Shown: positions 21,447-29,289 of the stretch, piece by piece
Layout of the letters: each line of letters opens with the position of its first letter
Numbering within the stretch: position 1 is the stretch's first letter
DNA from: UMGS755 sp045597205
Lineage (GTDB): Bacteria > Bacillota > Clostridia > UBA1381 > UBA9506
Direction of reading: 5' to 3'
Assembly: GCA_045597205.1 (NCBI GenBank)
Contig: JAZODT010000096.1
Location: forward strand, 1-29,289
DNA: 29,289 nt
Notes under the pieces: model-generated
Databases searched by the model: none
What the model saw: the letters and a program-made list of their open reading frames with translations, nothing else
What the model was told of the DNA's origin: nothing
Program-made: the position numbers and the translations under genes

Positions 21447-22100
21447 ATGGCTGACCACATTTATAAACCAAATGAAGTGCCAAAGGGCGAACGCTGGCAA
21501 TATTTTAGAGACTATTATTTAATAAAATCCATTGTTGTCCTTTTAATAATTGCTGCAGCTATTTCTATAATAAAATCTACGGTTTTTGCTCCCAGACCGG
21601 ATTTTCATATTCTGGCTGTCCACGCTACGCCTGTGAGCTCTGAAACCTGGAATGCGGTAGAGGGTGCTTTAAATACCATGAATTTGGACCATAATGGGGA
21701 TGAAACGGTTTTAACAGATTTTTGCCCTATTCACTTAGACGAAAATATGGAAAAAGCTGATGCCGAAATCTATATGGCCAATCAAAACAAACTGATTGCA
21801 ACCTTATCCACCGCCCAATATGCTCTGCAGATTGTAGATGAAGCATTTTATCAGTCTTTTGCCGAAATGGAATTGCTCGGCACTTATGCAGAACTGCCGG
21901 ATGCTATGGGGCATAATCCGGAAGAGATTATTAAAATCCCTTTAAAAGAACTGGCTCCCTTTAATGCACTCAATTCTTTGCCGGATGGACTGTATATGAC
22001 GCTTCGGCCCCGGGATGCTATGCAGCTGGGCAACAACAAGAAAAAAAATCAACAGTATGAAAATCACATTCAAACATTACTTTTAATGATAAATCAGTAG
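21447..22100 (+). CDS. Unknown membrane-anchored protein (217 aa)
   Basis: I do not recognise a family. TAGGAGGG precedes the ATG. A 26-residue, Lys/Arg-containing N-terminus precedes one strong membrane helix (about 27-45, IKSIVVLLIIAAAISIIKS); the remaining about 170 residues are acidic, mixed alpha/beta in appearance, and by the positive-inside rule lie outside the membrane. Notable features are DFHILAVHATPVSSETWNAVEGAL right after the helix and AEIYMANQNKLIATLSTAQYALQIVDEAFYQSFAEM. No lipobox and only one cysteine are present. Expression should be strong, given the consensus promoter. It lies 69 nt before the ABC exporter pair with no clear terminator between, so a role alongside the exporter is possible but unproven. 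Confidence 0.75.
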   Translation: MADHIYKPNEVPKGERWQYFRDYYLIKSIVVLLIIAAAISIIKSTVFAPRPDFHILAVHATPVSSETWNAVEGALNTMNLDHNGDETVLTDFCPIHLDENMEKADAEIYMANQNKLIATLSTAQYALQIVDEAFYQSFAEMELLGTYAELPDAMGHNPEEIIKIPLKELAPFNALNSLPDGLYMTLRPRDAMQLGNNKKKNQQYENHIQTLLLMINQ

Positions 22101-22169
22101 AAATAAACAGACGGAAAACCGACTATTGATTTGCCTTTAACTAAATGAACATCAAGGAAGTGTGCTTAC

Positions 22170-23891
22170 ATGTTAAAAAAACTTGCCCCCTGCCTAAAGG
22201 GTTATGGAAAATATGCCTTTTTAGCGCCCATTACCGTTATTATGGAAGTACTATTAGAAATACGAATTCCATATTATATGGCTAAAATTATTGATGTGGG
22301 CATTAAAAATCAAGATGTTGTTTACATCACTAAAACCGGTATTATGATGGTCTTAATGGCCCTTTTATCTCTCCTTTTCGGTTCTCTCTCCGCTCGTTTT
22401 GCAGCACAAGGTGCCATGGGGTTCGGCAAAAACTTGCGGCAAAAGATTTTTCATAAAATACAGGAATTTTCCTTTGCTAATATTGATAAATTTAACACTG
22501 CATCTTTAATTACACGGCTCACCACCGATGTTTCTATGGCGCAACACACCTTTATGATGCTCATTCGTTCGTTTGTCCGCGCCCCCATCATGCTCGTTTC
22601 TGCCACCTTTATGGCGGCCAGCATCAACACAAAACTTGCCGTAATTTTTTTAATTTCCATTCCCATTTTAGGCGGAGCATTGGCAACAATTATGATTATG
22701 GCGTTCCCTCGTTTTCGCCAAATGCTTGCATCTTATGACAAAATGAACGGCACTATTCAGGAAAACCTGATTGGCATTCGTGTGGTTAAATCCTTTGTCC
22801 GCGAAGATTATGAAAACGAAAAATTTGCAAACAGTGCCGAAAATTTGCGACAGGCACAGTTTAAAGCAGAAAAACTAATTATTTGCAACATGCCGATTAT
22901 GCAACTGGTGGTTTACAGTTGTATTATCGCTATTTTGTGGTTCGGCGGTAATATGGTCATCACCGGTGTTATGGATAACGGTGCTTTAATCAGTTTCATT
23001 AGCTATGTCACTCAGATTTTAATGTCTTTAATGATGATTTCTATGGTTTTTGTCAACTTTGTCATGACCCGTGCTTCTATTTCCAGAATTGTAGAGGTGC
23101 TTGATGAAGTGCCGGACATTCAAGAAAACGCCACACAAAAAGCTGTAACGGAAGGTTCTGTAGAATTTAAAGATGTTTCTTTTTCCTATGATAAAAATCC
23201 AGAAAATTTACATCTCGAACATATTAATCTCTCCATCCGCCCTGGTGAAACCGTGGGCATTATCGGCGGTACCGGTTCTGCAAAAACCAGCTTGGTGCAG
23301 CTCATTCCCCGCTTGTATGATGTGCTTGAAGGTGAAGTGCTGGTGAGCGGTGTTGACGTGAGAAACTATGAGTTGACCGAACTCAGAGAAGCCGTGAGCA
23401 TGGTTTTGCAAAAAAATGTTTTATTTTCCGGTACAATTTTAGAAAATTTAAGGTGGGGCAACGAAAATGCCACCGAAGAGGAAATTATTGCTGCTTGTCA
23501 GGCAGCCCAGGCCCATGATTTTATTATGTCCTTCCCGAAAGGATATGAAACCGATTTAGGGCAAGGCGGTGTAAATGTCTCCGGCGGTCAAAAACAACGG
23601 CTTTGTATTGCCCGTGCCCTTTTAAAGAAACCAAAAATTATTATTTTAGATGATAGTACCAGCGCTGTGGATACCGCAACCGATGCGGCTATCCGCAAAG
23701 CACTGCACGAACAGCTTGCCGATACCACCACCATTATTATTGCCCAGCGCATTACCTCTGTTTGTGATGCGGATAAAATTGTGGTGATGGATGACGGAAA
23801 AATTAATGCCATTGGCACTCATGAAGAGCTTTTGGCAGAAAATGAAATTTATCGGGAAGTATATGAATCTCAGCAAAAGGGGGTGGCTTAA
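22170..23891 (+). CDS. ABC exporter subunit 1 (degenerate ATPase site type)
   Basis: 573 residues: six membrane helices in about residues 1-310 (typical exporter fold), then the nucleotide-binding domain. Walker A near residue 364 reads GGTGSAKTS, with Ala in place of the usual Gly before Lys. The signature is VSGGQ near 470, and Walker B IIILDDSTSAVD near 492 has Asp where the catalytic Glu is expected. This pattern is known from one half of heterodimeric exporters (TM287/288, BmrCD, LmrCD), in which only one of two ATP sites hydrolyses well. The partner gene starts directly after its stop codon. The substrate is unknown: such pairs export drugs, peptides or lipids. Confidence 0.93.
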   Translation: MLKKLAPCLKGYGKYAFLAPITVIMEVLLEIRIPYYMAKIIDVGIKNQDVVYITKTGIMMVLMALLSLLFGSLSARFAAQGAMGFGKNLRQKIFHKIQEFSFANIDKFNTASLITRLTTDVSMAQHTFMMLIRSFVRAPIMLVSATFMAASINTKLAVIFLISIPILGGALATIMIMAFPRFRQMLASYDKMNGTIQENLIGIRVVKSFVREDYENEKFANSAENLRQAQFKAEKLIICNMPIMQLVVYSCIIAILWFGGNMVITGVMDNGALISFISYVTQILMSLMMISMVFVNFVMTRASISRIVEVLDEVPDIQENATQKAVTEGSVEFKDVSFSYDKNPENLHLEHINLSIRPGETVGIIGGTGSAKTSLVQLIPRLYDVLEGEVLVSGVDVRNYELTELREAVSMVLQKNVLFSGTILENLRWGNENATEEEIIAACQAAQAHDFIMSFPKGYETDLGQGGVNVSGGQKQRLCIARALLKKPKIIILDDSTSAVDTATDAAIRKALHEQLADTTTIIIAQRITSVCDADKIVVMDDGKINAIGTHEELLAENEIYREVYESQQKGVA

Positions 23892-25799
23892 ATGGCAAAG
23901 CATTCGGGTGGACCCGGCAGTGGTCCCATGCGTGGTCCCATGCGCAAACCAAAAAACGCCAAAAAAACGTTGGCCAGAATTTTGCGCTATATTGGCAAAC
24001 AAAAGTGGCTTTTGGTTTTAGTCGTGCTTTTCATTTTAATTAGTGCTTTGGCAGATGTAGCCGGTACCTACTTTTTAAAACCCATTATCAATGATTATTT
24101 AGTCCCCCTAATTGGACAGAAAAATGTTGATTTATCCGGCTTTATCGGTATGCTGTTTTTAATGGGTGGCATTTATCTTGCCGGTGCCTTCTCCTCTTAT
24201 GCTTATAACCGTATTATGCTCGGCATCTCGACCCGCGCCTTGAAAAATGTGCGAACCGATTTGTTTTCTGCCATGCAAAAGCTACCCATTCAATTTTTCG
24301 ATACCCATACCCACGGTGAACTCATGAGCCGTTTTACCAATGATACCGATACCCTGCGCGAAATTATCAGTATGGGCATTCCCCAATTCATTTCCTCTAT
24401 GCTCTCGGTTGTGAGTGTGTTTGTTATGATGGTGGTGCTCAGCCCCACGCTGAACATTTTGGTGCTCTTTATGCTTGCGCTAATGTTGTTTGCTGTTAAA
24501 CTCGTGGGAAGACGCAGCGACTATTATTTTAAAGCACAGCAACGGGAACTGGGACGTGTTAATGGATATATTGAAGAGATGATAGAAGGGCAAAAAGTTG
24601 TTAAAGTTTTTTGCCGTGAGAATAGAATTAAACAAGACTTTGATGCCTATAACGAAGCCTTATGCCACGCCGCCACCAATGCCCACTCTTTTGCCAATAT
24701 TTTGATGCCGATTATGGGTAATCTTTCCTATTTGCAATATGCCTTAACGGCTGTTTGCGGTGCATTGCTTGCCATTAACGGTTTGATGGATATTGGCACC
24801 ATTGGCGCCTTTTTGCAATACACCCGTTCGTTCTCCCGCCCCATTACTCAAATTTCACAACAATTCAACAGCATTTTATCGGCACTAGCCGGTGCGGAAC
24901 GGATTTTTGACTTGATTGATGAAACTCCGGAGGTAGATGAAGGGAACGTCACCTTGGTGCGTGCCTTTAAAAATGCAGACGGTACCTTTTGTGAAACAAC
25001 CGAAAACACCGGCTGTTGGGTTTGGAAACAACCCACCGCAGACGGTGACGTGAATTATATTGAAGTAAAAGGCGATGTACGACTGGAAAATGTTACTTTT
25101 GGCTATGAACCTGATAAAACAGTACTACAAAACATCAGTTTATACGCTAAACCCGGTCAAAAGATTGCTTTCGTAGGCTCTACCGGTGCCGGTAAAACAA
25201 CCATCACCAATTTAATTAACCGGTTTTATGATGTGCCCACAGGCAGCATCACCTATGACGGCATTCTGTTAACCGATATTAAAAAGAACGACCTGCGACG
25301 TTCCCTTTCCATGGTATTGCAGGACGCTCATCTTTTTACCGGCACAGTACGAGACAACATCCGTTATGGCAAACTAGACGCAACGAATGAAGAAATTGAG
25401 GCAGCTGCAAAACTTGCCAACGCTCACAATTTTATTATGCATCTGCCCAAAGGCTATGACACCATGCTAACGGCCGATGGCGGCAACCTCTCTCAAGGGC
25501 AACGGCAGCTTTTATCCATTGCCCGTGCTGCTGTGGCAGACCCGCCGGTGCTCATTTTGGATGAAGCCACCAGCTCTATAGATACCCGCACCGAAGCCTT
25601 AATTGAAAAAGGAATGGATAAGCTGATGGCCGGCCGAACGGTATTCGTCATTGCCCACCGTTTATCCACAGTTCGTAACGCCAATGCCATTATGGTGTTA
25701 GAGCACGGTGAAATTATTGAACGGGGCGACCACAATAGTTTGTTAGAAGATAAGGGCAAATATTATCAGCTTTATACCGGCATGTTTGAACTGGAATAA
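23892..25799 (+). CDS. ABC exporter subunit 2 (canonical Walker B type)
   Basis: 635 residues; the ATG directly follows the stop codon of the first subunit. The N-terminus is Gly/Pro/Arg-rich with a short GPMR repeat, followed by an exporter membrane domain (about 35-340). A linker of about 30 residues (AFKNADGTFCETTENTGCWVWKQ type) is inserted before the nucleotide-binding domain, a trait of this clostridial subfamily. Walker A GSTGAGKTT lies near residue 427, the signature is LSQGQ near 532 in place of LSGGQ, and Walker B VLILDEATSSID near 555 keeps the catalytic Glu, with the later IAHRLST switch histidine. It thus complements subunit 1 to give one consensus and one degenerate site. Confidence 0.94.
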   Translation: MAKHSGGPGSGPMRGPMRKPKNAKKTLARILRYIGKQKWLLVLVVLFILISALADVAGTYFLKPIINDYLVPLIGQKNVDLSGFIGMLFLMGGIYLAGAFSSYAYNRIMLGISTRALKNVRTDLFSAMQKLPIQFFDTHTHGELMSRFTNDTDTLREIISMGIPQFISSMLSVVSVFVMMVVLSPTLNILVLFMLALMLFAVKLVGRRSDYYFKAQQRELGRVNGYIEEMIEGQKVVKVFCRENRIKQDFDAYNEALCHAATNAHSFANILMPIMGNLSYLQYALTAVCGALLAINGLMDIGTIGAFLQYTRSFSRPITQISQQFNSILSALAGAERIFDLIDETPEVDEGNVTLVRAFKNADGTFCETTENTGCWVWKQPTADGDVNYIEVKGDVRLENVTFGYEPDKTVLQNISLYAKPGQKIAFVGSTGAGKTTITNLINRFYDVPTGSITYDGILLTDIKKNDLRRSLSMVLQDAHLFTGTVRDNIRYGKLDATNEEIEAAAKLANAHNFIMHLPKGYDTMLTADGGNLSQGQRQLLSIARAAVADPPVLILDEATSSIDTRTEALIEKGMDKLMAGRTVFVIAHRLSTVRNANAIMVLEHGEIIERGDHNSLLEDKGKYYQLYTGMFELE

Positions 25800-25860
25800 A
25801 AGGGACTGTTGAAAAATGCACAGACCGCATAAAGCATAAAATGATATAATAACAAAACCA

Positions 25861-25894
25861 TAAGAGGCTATCTCTTTCATGAGATAGCCTCTTA
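25861..25894 (+). terminator. Candidate terminator after the ABC exporter
   Basis: TAAGAGGCTATCTC pairs with GAGATAGCCTCTTA (14 bp, 6-nt loop), about 60 nt after the exporter stop. Only a weak T-rich tail (ATAATTT) follows, so it may act poorly or in both directions. Confidence 0.6.
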
Positions 25895-25994
25895 ATAATT
25901 TAGCAAAGACAATGGGAAAATCCTTTTATCATAAGAGTAAAAATTGTTGCATAAGAATACAACAAGAGCATTCGATTTGAAAGGATGAATGAAT

Positions 25995-27167
25995 ATGAAC
26001 CGTGTGATTTCCCTTTGTTTACTGCTTTTTATGTTGCCATCTGCCACTATAGCTTTTGCTGAAACAGAAACTCCTCTTTCCATTTCAGCGCCGGCAGCTA
26101 TTTTAATGGAAGCCAGCACAGGACAAATTTTATTTGAAAAAAACAGCCACGACCAGCGACCGCCTGCTTCTGTCACCAAAATTATGACCATGCTGTTAAC
26201 AATGGAAGCCATTGATAACGGGCAAATTGCGTTAGATGATATGGTCCGTTGTTCTGAATTTGCCGCATCTATGGGCGGCTCACAGGTATATTTAGAGCCA
26301 AACGAAGAAATGAGCGTGCGGGATATGCTAAAGGCTGTGGCTGTGGCCTCCGGCAACGATGCTGCTGTGGCTTTGGCCGAGCACATTGCCGGCAGCATGG
26401 AAGGTTTTGTGGCTTTAATGAACCAGCGTGCCCAAGAACTAGGCATGCAGGATACCCACTTTATAAATTGCAACGGCTTGGATGACCCTAACCACTTAAC
26501 CAGTGCCTATGACATTGCCGTTATGAGTCGGGAACTAACTAAACATCCCTTGATTTTTGAATTTACTGGTATTTGGATGGACAGTTTGCGTGGCGGAGCT
26601 TTTGGCCTTGTAAACACCAACAAATTAATTCGATTTTATGAAGGTGCCACCGGTTTAAAAACCGGTTCCACCAGCACTGCAAAATATTGTTTAAGTGCCT
26701 CCGCCACCCGAAACGGCATGACGCTGATTGCCGTTATTATGGCGGCAGATTCTTCTAAAGACCGTTTTGGCGATGCCAGCAAGTTGTTAGATTATGGTTT
26801 TGCTAACTATGCCATTGCTGGCACCCTTCTCACACCGGAGGAGTTAACGCCCGTTCCCGTGTTAAAAGGCGTTGAACCCCAGGTTAACACCACTGTTTCA
26901 CAAGATTTTCATGTTTTGGTCAGCAAAAATAAAATGAACAACATTGAAAAGGTCATTAACTTATCTGAAAATGTGCAGGCACCGGTGCAAGCCGGTGATA
27001 AGTTGGGGGAAGTAACCTTTTTTATTGATGGTCAACCCATTGGCGGAACAGACATTATTGCCCAAAATGCTGTAAAAAAAATCAGTCCCCTGGGTATGTT
27101 TGGAAAGCTGACCAAACAATTATTATTTGGCAAAACAGAAAAAACATTACCCTCTCCCGGGCAGTAA
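25995..27167 (+). CDS. D-alanyl-D-alanine carboxypeptidase (DacF-like)
   Basis: 390 residues from the ATG at 25995, which is 9 nt after AAAGGA; an ATG two codons earlier is too close to it. A signal peptide (MNRVISLCLLLFMLPSATIAFA, cleavage after AFA) precedes the penicillin-binding domain. All three catalytic motifs are seen: SVTK (ASVTKIMT, catalytic serine), SGN (AVASGNDAAVALAEH) and KTG (GLKTGSTSTAKYC). The C-terminal beta domain with FFIDGQPIGGTDIIAQNAVKKISPLG follows. Such enzymes trim the terminal D-Ala of peptidoglycan; length and type match DacF/DacB, which act in spore cortex formation, but DacA-type vegetative roles are not excluded. No convincing sigma-F site was found upstream. 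Confidence 0.92.
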   Translation: MNRVISLCLLLFMLPSATIAFAETETPLSISAPAAILMEASTGQILFEKNSHDQRPPASVTKIMTMLLTMEAIDNGQIALDDMVRCSEFAASMGGSQVYLEPNEEMSVRDMLKAVAVASGNDAAVALAEHIAGSMEGFVALMNQRAQELGMQDTHFINCNGLDDPNHLTSAYDIAVMSRELTKHPLIFEFTGIWMDSLRGGAFGLVNTNKLIRFYEGATGLKTGSTSTAKYCLSASATRNGMTLIAVIMAADSSKDRFGDASKLLDYGFANYAIAGTLLTPEELTPVPVLKGVEPQVNTTVSQDFHVLVSKNKMNNIEKVINLSENVQAPVQAGDKLGEVTFFIDGQPIGGTDIIAQNAVKKISPLGMFGKLTKQLLFGKTEKTLPSPGQ

Positions 27168-27178
27168 TTTCCTTTTCT

Positions 27179-27207
27179 GTATAATCTGTGTTCATCCGGT
27201 TAAAATA
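27179..27207 (+). promoter_or_regulatory. Candidate forespore (sigma-F/G-like) promoter
   Basis: GTATA (27179-27183) and GGTTAAAATA (27198-27207) with a 14-bp spacer resemble the sigma-F pattern GyATA-N15-GGnnAnAnT. They lie about 40 nt before the BofC-like gene. The spacing is one base short of the usual value. Confidence 0.35.
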
Positions 27208-27244
27208 ACATAAACGAACATGGATTAGAGAAAGGGAGTCACCA

Positions 27245-27673
27245 ATGTATCGCGTACAAAGGAGAAGAAAAGGTATTGTTTTTTATGTTATACTGTTTTT
27301 ATGTGCTTTTTCCGTGGGGTTGGGCATTGGATATGCCTCCATACGCAAAAAGGCAGAACAAAATCCATCCGAAACCTTAGAAAACATTGCTAATCAATCC
27401 CCCGTCCCCATGGCAGAGCCGGAGAAAAAGCCGGCATCGTTAACTGTTGTTGCTGAAGACCCTACGCCCCAAACGGCTCAATATTTTGTAATATCACAAA
27501 ATAACGATGTTTGTGTGTTCACTCTAGACGAAGAAAAAAAACAGCATTTCAGCCACACCTTAAACATAGAGTTAGAGGCTCTGCCCGCTATAGATAGAGA
27601 ACTGTTTGCAAAGGGCATCTATCTTTATTCCAAACAAGAACTTTTAGAGTTAACTGAAGATTTTGCATCATAA
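27245..27673 (+). CDS. Membrane-anchored protein with BofC C-terminal-like domain
   Basis: 142 residues with AAAGGGAG before the ATG. A basic N-terminus (MYRVQRRRKG) precedes a single membrane helix (about 11-32), then a Pro/Glu-rich spacer and a small domain: YFVISQNNDVCVFTLDEEKKQHFSHTLNIELEALPAIDRELFAKGIYLYSKQELLELTEDF. The pattern of a short beta hairpin followed by PxxDRxLxxKGIxxxSxxELxxLxEDF fits the C-terminal domain of BofC-type proteins, forespore regulators of pro-sigma-K processing, and is common in clostridial genomes as a membrane-anchored form. The assignment rests on my memory of the pattern. Position after a sporulation-type carboxypeptidase and a possible forespore promoter are consistent with it. 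Confidence 0.55.
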   Translation: MYRVQRRRKGIVFYVILFLCAFSVGLGIGYASIRKKAEQNPSETLENIANQSPVPMAEPEKKPASLTVVAEDPTPQTAQYFVISQNNDVCVFTLDEEKKQHFSHTLNIELEALPAIDRELFAKGIYLYSKQELLELTEDFAS

Positions 27674-27720
27674 AAAGGGCGTCACTTTTGTTAAATGAGT
27701 ATAAGGAAGTTTTAAGAAAT

Positions 27721-27754
27721 GGCGATACAATGGGCTTTTGCTCGTTGTATCGCC
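27721..27754 (-). terminator. Strong hairpin at the chromosome / element border
   Basis: GGCGATACAA pairs perfectly with TTGTATCGCC, extended by a TGGGC / GCTCG part to 15 bp with a TTTT loop. It is followed on the minus strand by ATTTCTT, so it may end the recombinase transcript, and it also faces the end of the BofC-like gene. It lies in the interval where an element boundary is expected. Confidence 0.55.
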
Positions 27755-27780
27755 TCATTGATTATTGAATAAAAAAATAT

Positions 27781-29289
27781 TTAGATAGCTAATTCCTGTA
27801 TATGCTGTGATACATCAATCAGACCAACTGCGGTATAGTAAATGTCAATCCTCTGTATTCGCTGACCGCTTGACTTATCTACTGCGTGGACTTTGATTTT
27901 GTCAATCAAATCATTTACCACTCTTGCAGACAGTTCTTTGATTTCTGTGTACTGACGGACTATGTTTAGAAAATACTCAACATTGTCAACCTGTTCAGCT
28001 TCTTGATTTAGTTCGTTTTCAAGCACTTCTGTGTCGGATATAAGCTGTTTTTGCTCTCTTTCATAATCGGCAGATAGCTTTGCGAAGCGTTCATCACTTA
28101 ACTTGCCTGATATATTGTCCTCGTAAATCCTTTTAAAAATCCCGTCAAGCTCTGAAATACGGATTTTGTTTGTTTCGAGTTTCTTTCTGCGTGAAGCGAT
28201 TTCCTTTTTCTTGTCCTTTGCAGATTTATCCACAAGACTTTTTACAAAATCACTTTCAAAGGATTGCAGATATGCAAGCATTGTCTGCACCTGTTCAAGA
28301 ACGATGTCATAGAGTACGCTTTCACGGAGATAATGTACTGTGCATTTGCCCGTGTTGCCCTTGTAGTTGGAGCATACAAAATAATCGTGTTCTTCTTTAT
28401 GAGATTTACAAGTGCAATAATACAGCTTTGCACCACAGTCCGCACATTCCAAAAGTCCTGCAAAAATGCTTTTCTTACCCGATTTGGTATAACGGCGTTT
28501 ATTCTTTCGGAGTTCCTGCACCTTTTCCCATACCGAGATTTCAATAATGGGTGGGTGCGTGTTTTCAAATATCAGCCAATTTTCTTTTGGTTGCCGTACT
28601 TTCTTATGGGTTTTGTAGTTTACAGTAGCAGTCCGAAAATTTACTGTATGTCCTATGTAGGTCATATTTTCAAGTATTCCCGAAACGCTTCTGTTGCACC
28701 ATACATTGCTCATATTGGCTTTTGTTCTGCAAGGCATTCCGTGTTCCCTGAAATATACCATAGGTGTTGAAATACCCTCTGCGGTAAGCTGTTTTGCAAT
28801 TTTACCGGGACCTTTGCCACACATACAAAGTTCAAAGATGTATCTGACAACCTTTGCAGCTTCTTCATCAATGATAATTTCTTTTGGATTGTCGGGATTT
28901 GCTTTGTAGCCATAAGGGATAGCAGAGCCTAAACGCTGTCCCGATTCGCCCTTCGCCTTAAACACAGCATTGATTTTCTTGCTTGCTTTTTTAGCATACC
29001 ATTCATTAAAAATATTGGTAAAAGGTGCAAACTCGTTGCTTTCGTTATCGTCTGTATCTACATTGTCATTGATTGCAATAAACCTTACATTCATTGATGG
29101 CAGAAACATTTCTGTGTAATAGCCAACCATAATATGGTCTCTGCCGAAACGGGATAAATCCTTTACAACGACTGTTGATATAAGACCTTGCTCAATATCG
29201 GATAGCATTTCCTTAAATCCGTCACGCTCAAAGGTAGTTCCGCTTACACCGTCATCTACATAAATTTTGTATGGTGTCATTTGGTGGAA
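27781..29289 (-). CDS. Large serine recombinase, N-terminus beyond right edge
   Basis: 503 codons are open up to the right edge; the ATG at 29280 is not a likely start because the frame continues upstream (FHQ) and the beginning of the catalytic domain, including the active-site serine motif, is missing. What is seen: the second part of the resolvase domain (YKIYVDDGVSGTTFERDGFKEML, VVVKDLSRFGRDHIMVGYYTE), then the recombinase domain (YGYKANPDNPKEIIIDEEAAKVVRYIFEL...KIAKQLTAEGI). Next come the zinc ribbon (CADCGAKLYYCTCKSHKEEHDYFVCSN...GKC) and a Lys/Glu-rich coiled coil from about residue 350. This is the TndX/TnpX-like family encoded at the ends of integrative and mobilisable elements. The end of the gene lies 107 bp from the BofC-like gene, so the element border is probably in that gap. 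Confidence 0.93.
   Translation of the reverse strand, partial: FHQMTPYKIYVDDGVSGTTFERDGFKEMLSDIEQGLISTVVVKDLSRFGRDHIMVGYYTEMFLPSMNVRFIAINDNVDTDDNESNEFAPFTNIFNEWYAKKASKKINAVFKAKGESGQRLGSAIPYGYKANPDNPKEIIIDEEAAKVVRYIFELCMCGKGPGKIAKQLTAEGISTPMVYFREHGMPCRTKANMSNVWCNRSVSGILENMTYIGHTVNFRTATVNYKTHKKVRQPKENWLIFENTHPPIIEISVWEKVQELRKNKRRYTKSGKKSIFAGLLECADCGAKLYYCTCKSHKEEHDYFVCSNYKGNTGKCTVHYLRESVLYDIVLEQVQTMLAYLQSFESDFVKSLVDKSAKDKKKEIASRRKKLETNKIRISELDGIFKRIYEDNISGKLSDERFAKLSADYEREQKQLISDTEVLENELNQEAEQVDNVEYFLNIVRQYTEIKELSARVVNDLIDKIKVHAVDKSSGQRIQRIDIYYTAVGLIDVSQHIQELAI

Noticed and set aside
25801..25994. Sigma-F promoter for the carboxypeptidase gene
   Set aside because: GCATA and GGGAAAAT occur, but no pair has the required spacing of about 15 bp.
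28264..28770. A 168-codon plus-strand frame opposite the recombinase
   Set aside because: The recombinase frame has clear conserved domains; the opposite frame is a shadow with no recognisable start signal.
1..29289. CRISPR array, insertion sequence or rRNA genes
   Set aside because: No regularly spaced direct repeats, transposase frames or rRNA sequences were seen; the serine recombinase at the right edge is the only mobile-element gene.

Overview
The window looks like a chromosomal segment of an endospore-forming, low-to-moderate GC Firmicute (Bacillota), most likely class Clostridia. The grounds are strong purine-rich ribosome binding sites, 17-bp-spaced sigma-A promoters, a T-box leader, an L10 leader, spore maturation genes spmA/spmB, a sporulation-type D-Ala-D-Ala carboxypeptidase, a BofC-like protein and a heterodimeric ABC exporter of the clostridial type. 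Assignment below class is not possible from the sequence alone.

Layout. (1) 1-2915, minus strand: phoH > ybeY > unknown membrane protein > ABC-F ATPase (cut by the left edge), an RNA-metabolism/ribosome cluster. (2) 3035-3179, minus: tRNA-Glu(CTC) with its own promoter, and a hairpin terminator separating it from phoH. (3) 3208-3717, plus: a promoter and a GC-rich foldable segment (candidate structured RNA), then a second promoter and a phenylalanine T-box riboswitch. (4) 3748-11297, plus: pheS-pheT-aroA-aroC, a 41-codon chorismate mutase remnant, spmA-spmB and a flavin reductase-like gene, closely packed with no visible internal terminator. (5) 11317-12237: nagB with its own promoter and terminator. 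(6) 12269-15885, minus: rpmG-secE-nusG-rplK-rplA, then promoter, L10 attenuator leader and rplJ-rplL, ending in a perfect palindromic terminator with no rpoB following. (7) 16031-21344, plus: topB, then mgtE behind a leader with a 23-codon upstream ORF, a YugP-type membrane zinc peptidase and a single-domain GlmU-like nucleotidyltransferase. (8) 21383-25894: an unknown membrane-anchored protein behind a consensus promoter and a two-subunit ABC exporter with one degenerate ATP site. (9) 25995-27673: the carboxypeptidase and the BofC-like protein. (10) 27781-right edge, minus: a large serine recombinase lacking its N-terminus in this window, probably the end of an integrated mobile element.

How the parts work together. 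The Phe T-box probably couples charged tRNA-Phe level to the synthetase and, by read-through, to the last common steps of the shikimate pathway (aroA, aroC). The ribosomal block carries two layers of likely autoregulation: an L10 attenuator before rplJL and duplicated leader elements before rplK and rplA. The sporulation genes are dispersed in two places rather than clustered.

Most of the window is well-known core genome. No wholly new multi-gene system was found. The most interesting unexplained signals are regulatory: the mgtE leader with an uORF and mutually exclusive helices, the structured segment upstream of the pheS T-box, and the hairpin sitting between the nusG Shine-Dalgarno and its start codon. 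Gene-content oddities are the chorismate mutase stub, the missing rpoBC, the single-domain GlmU-like protein and the recombinase-marked element edge.
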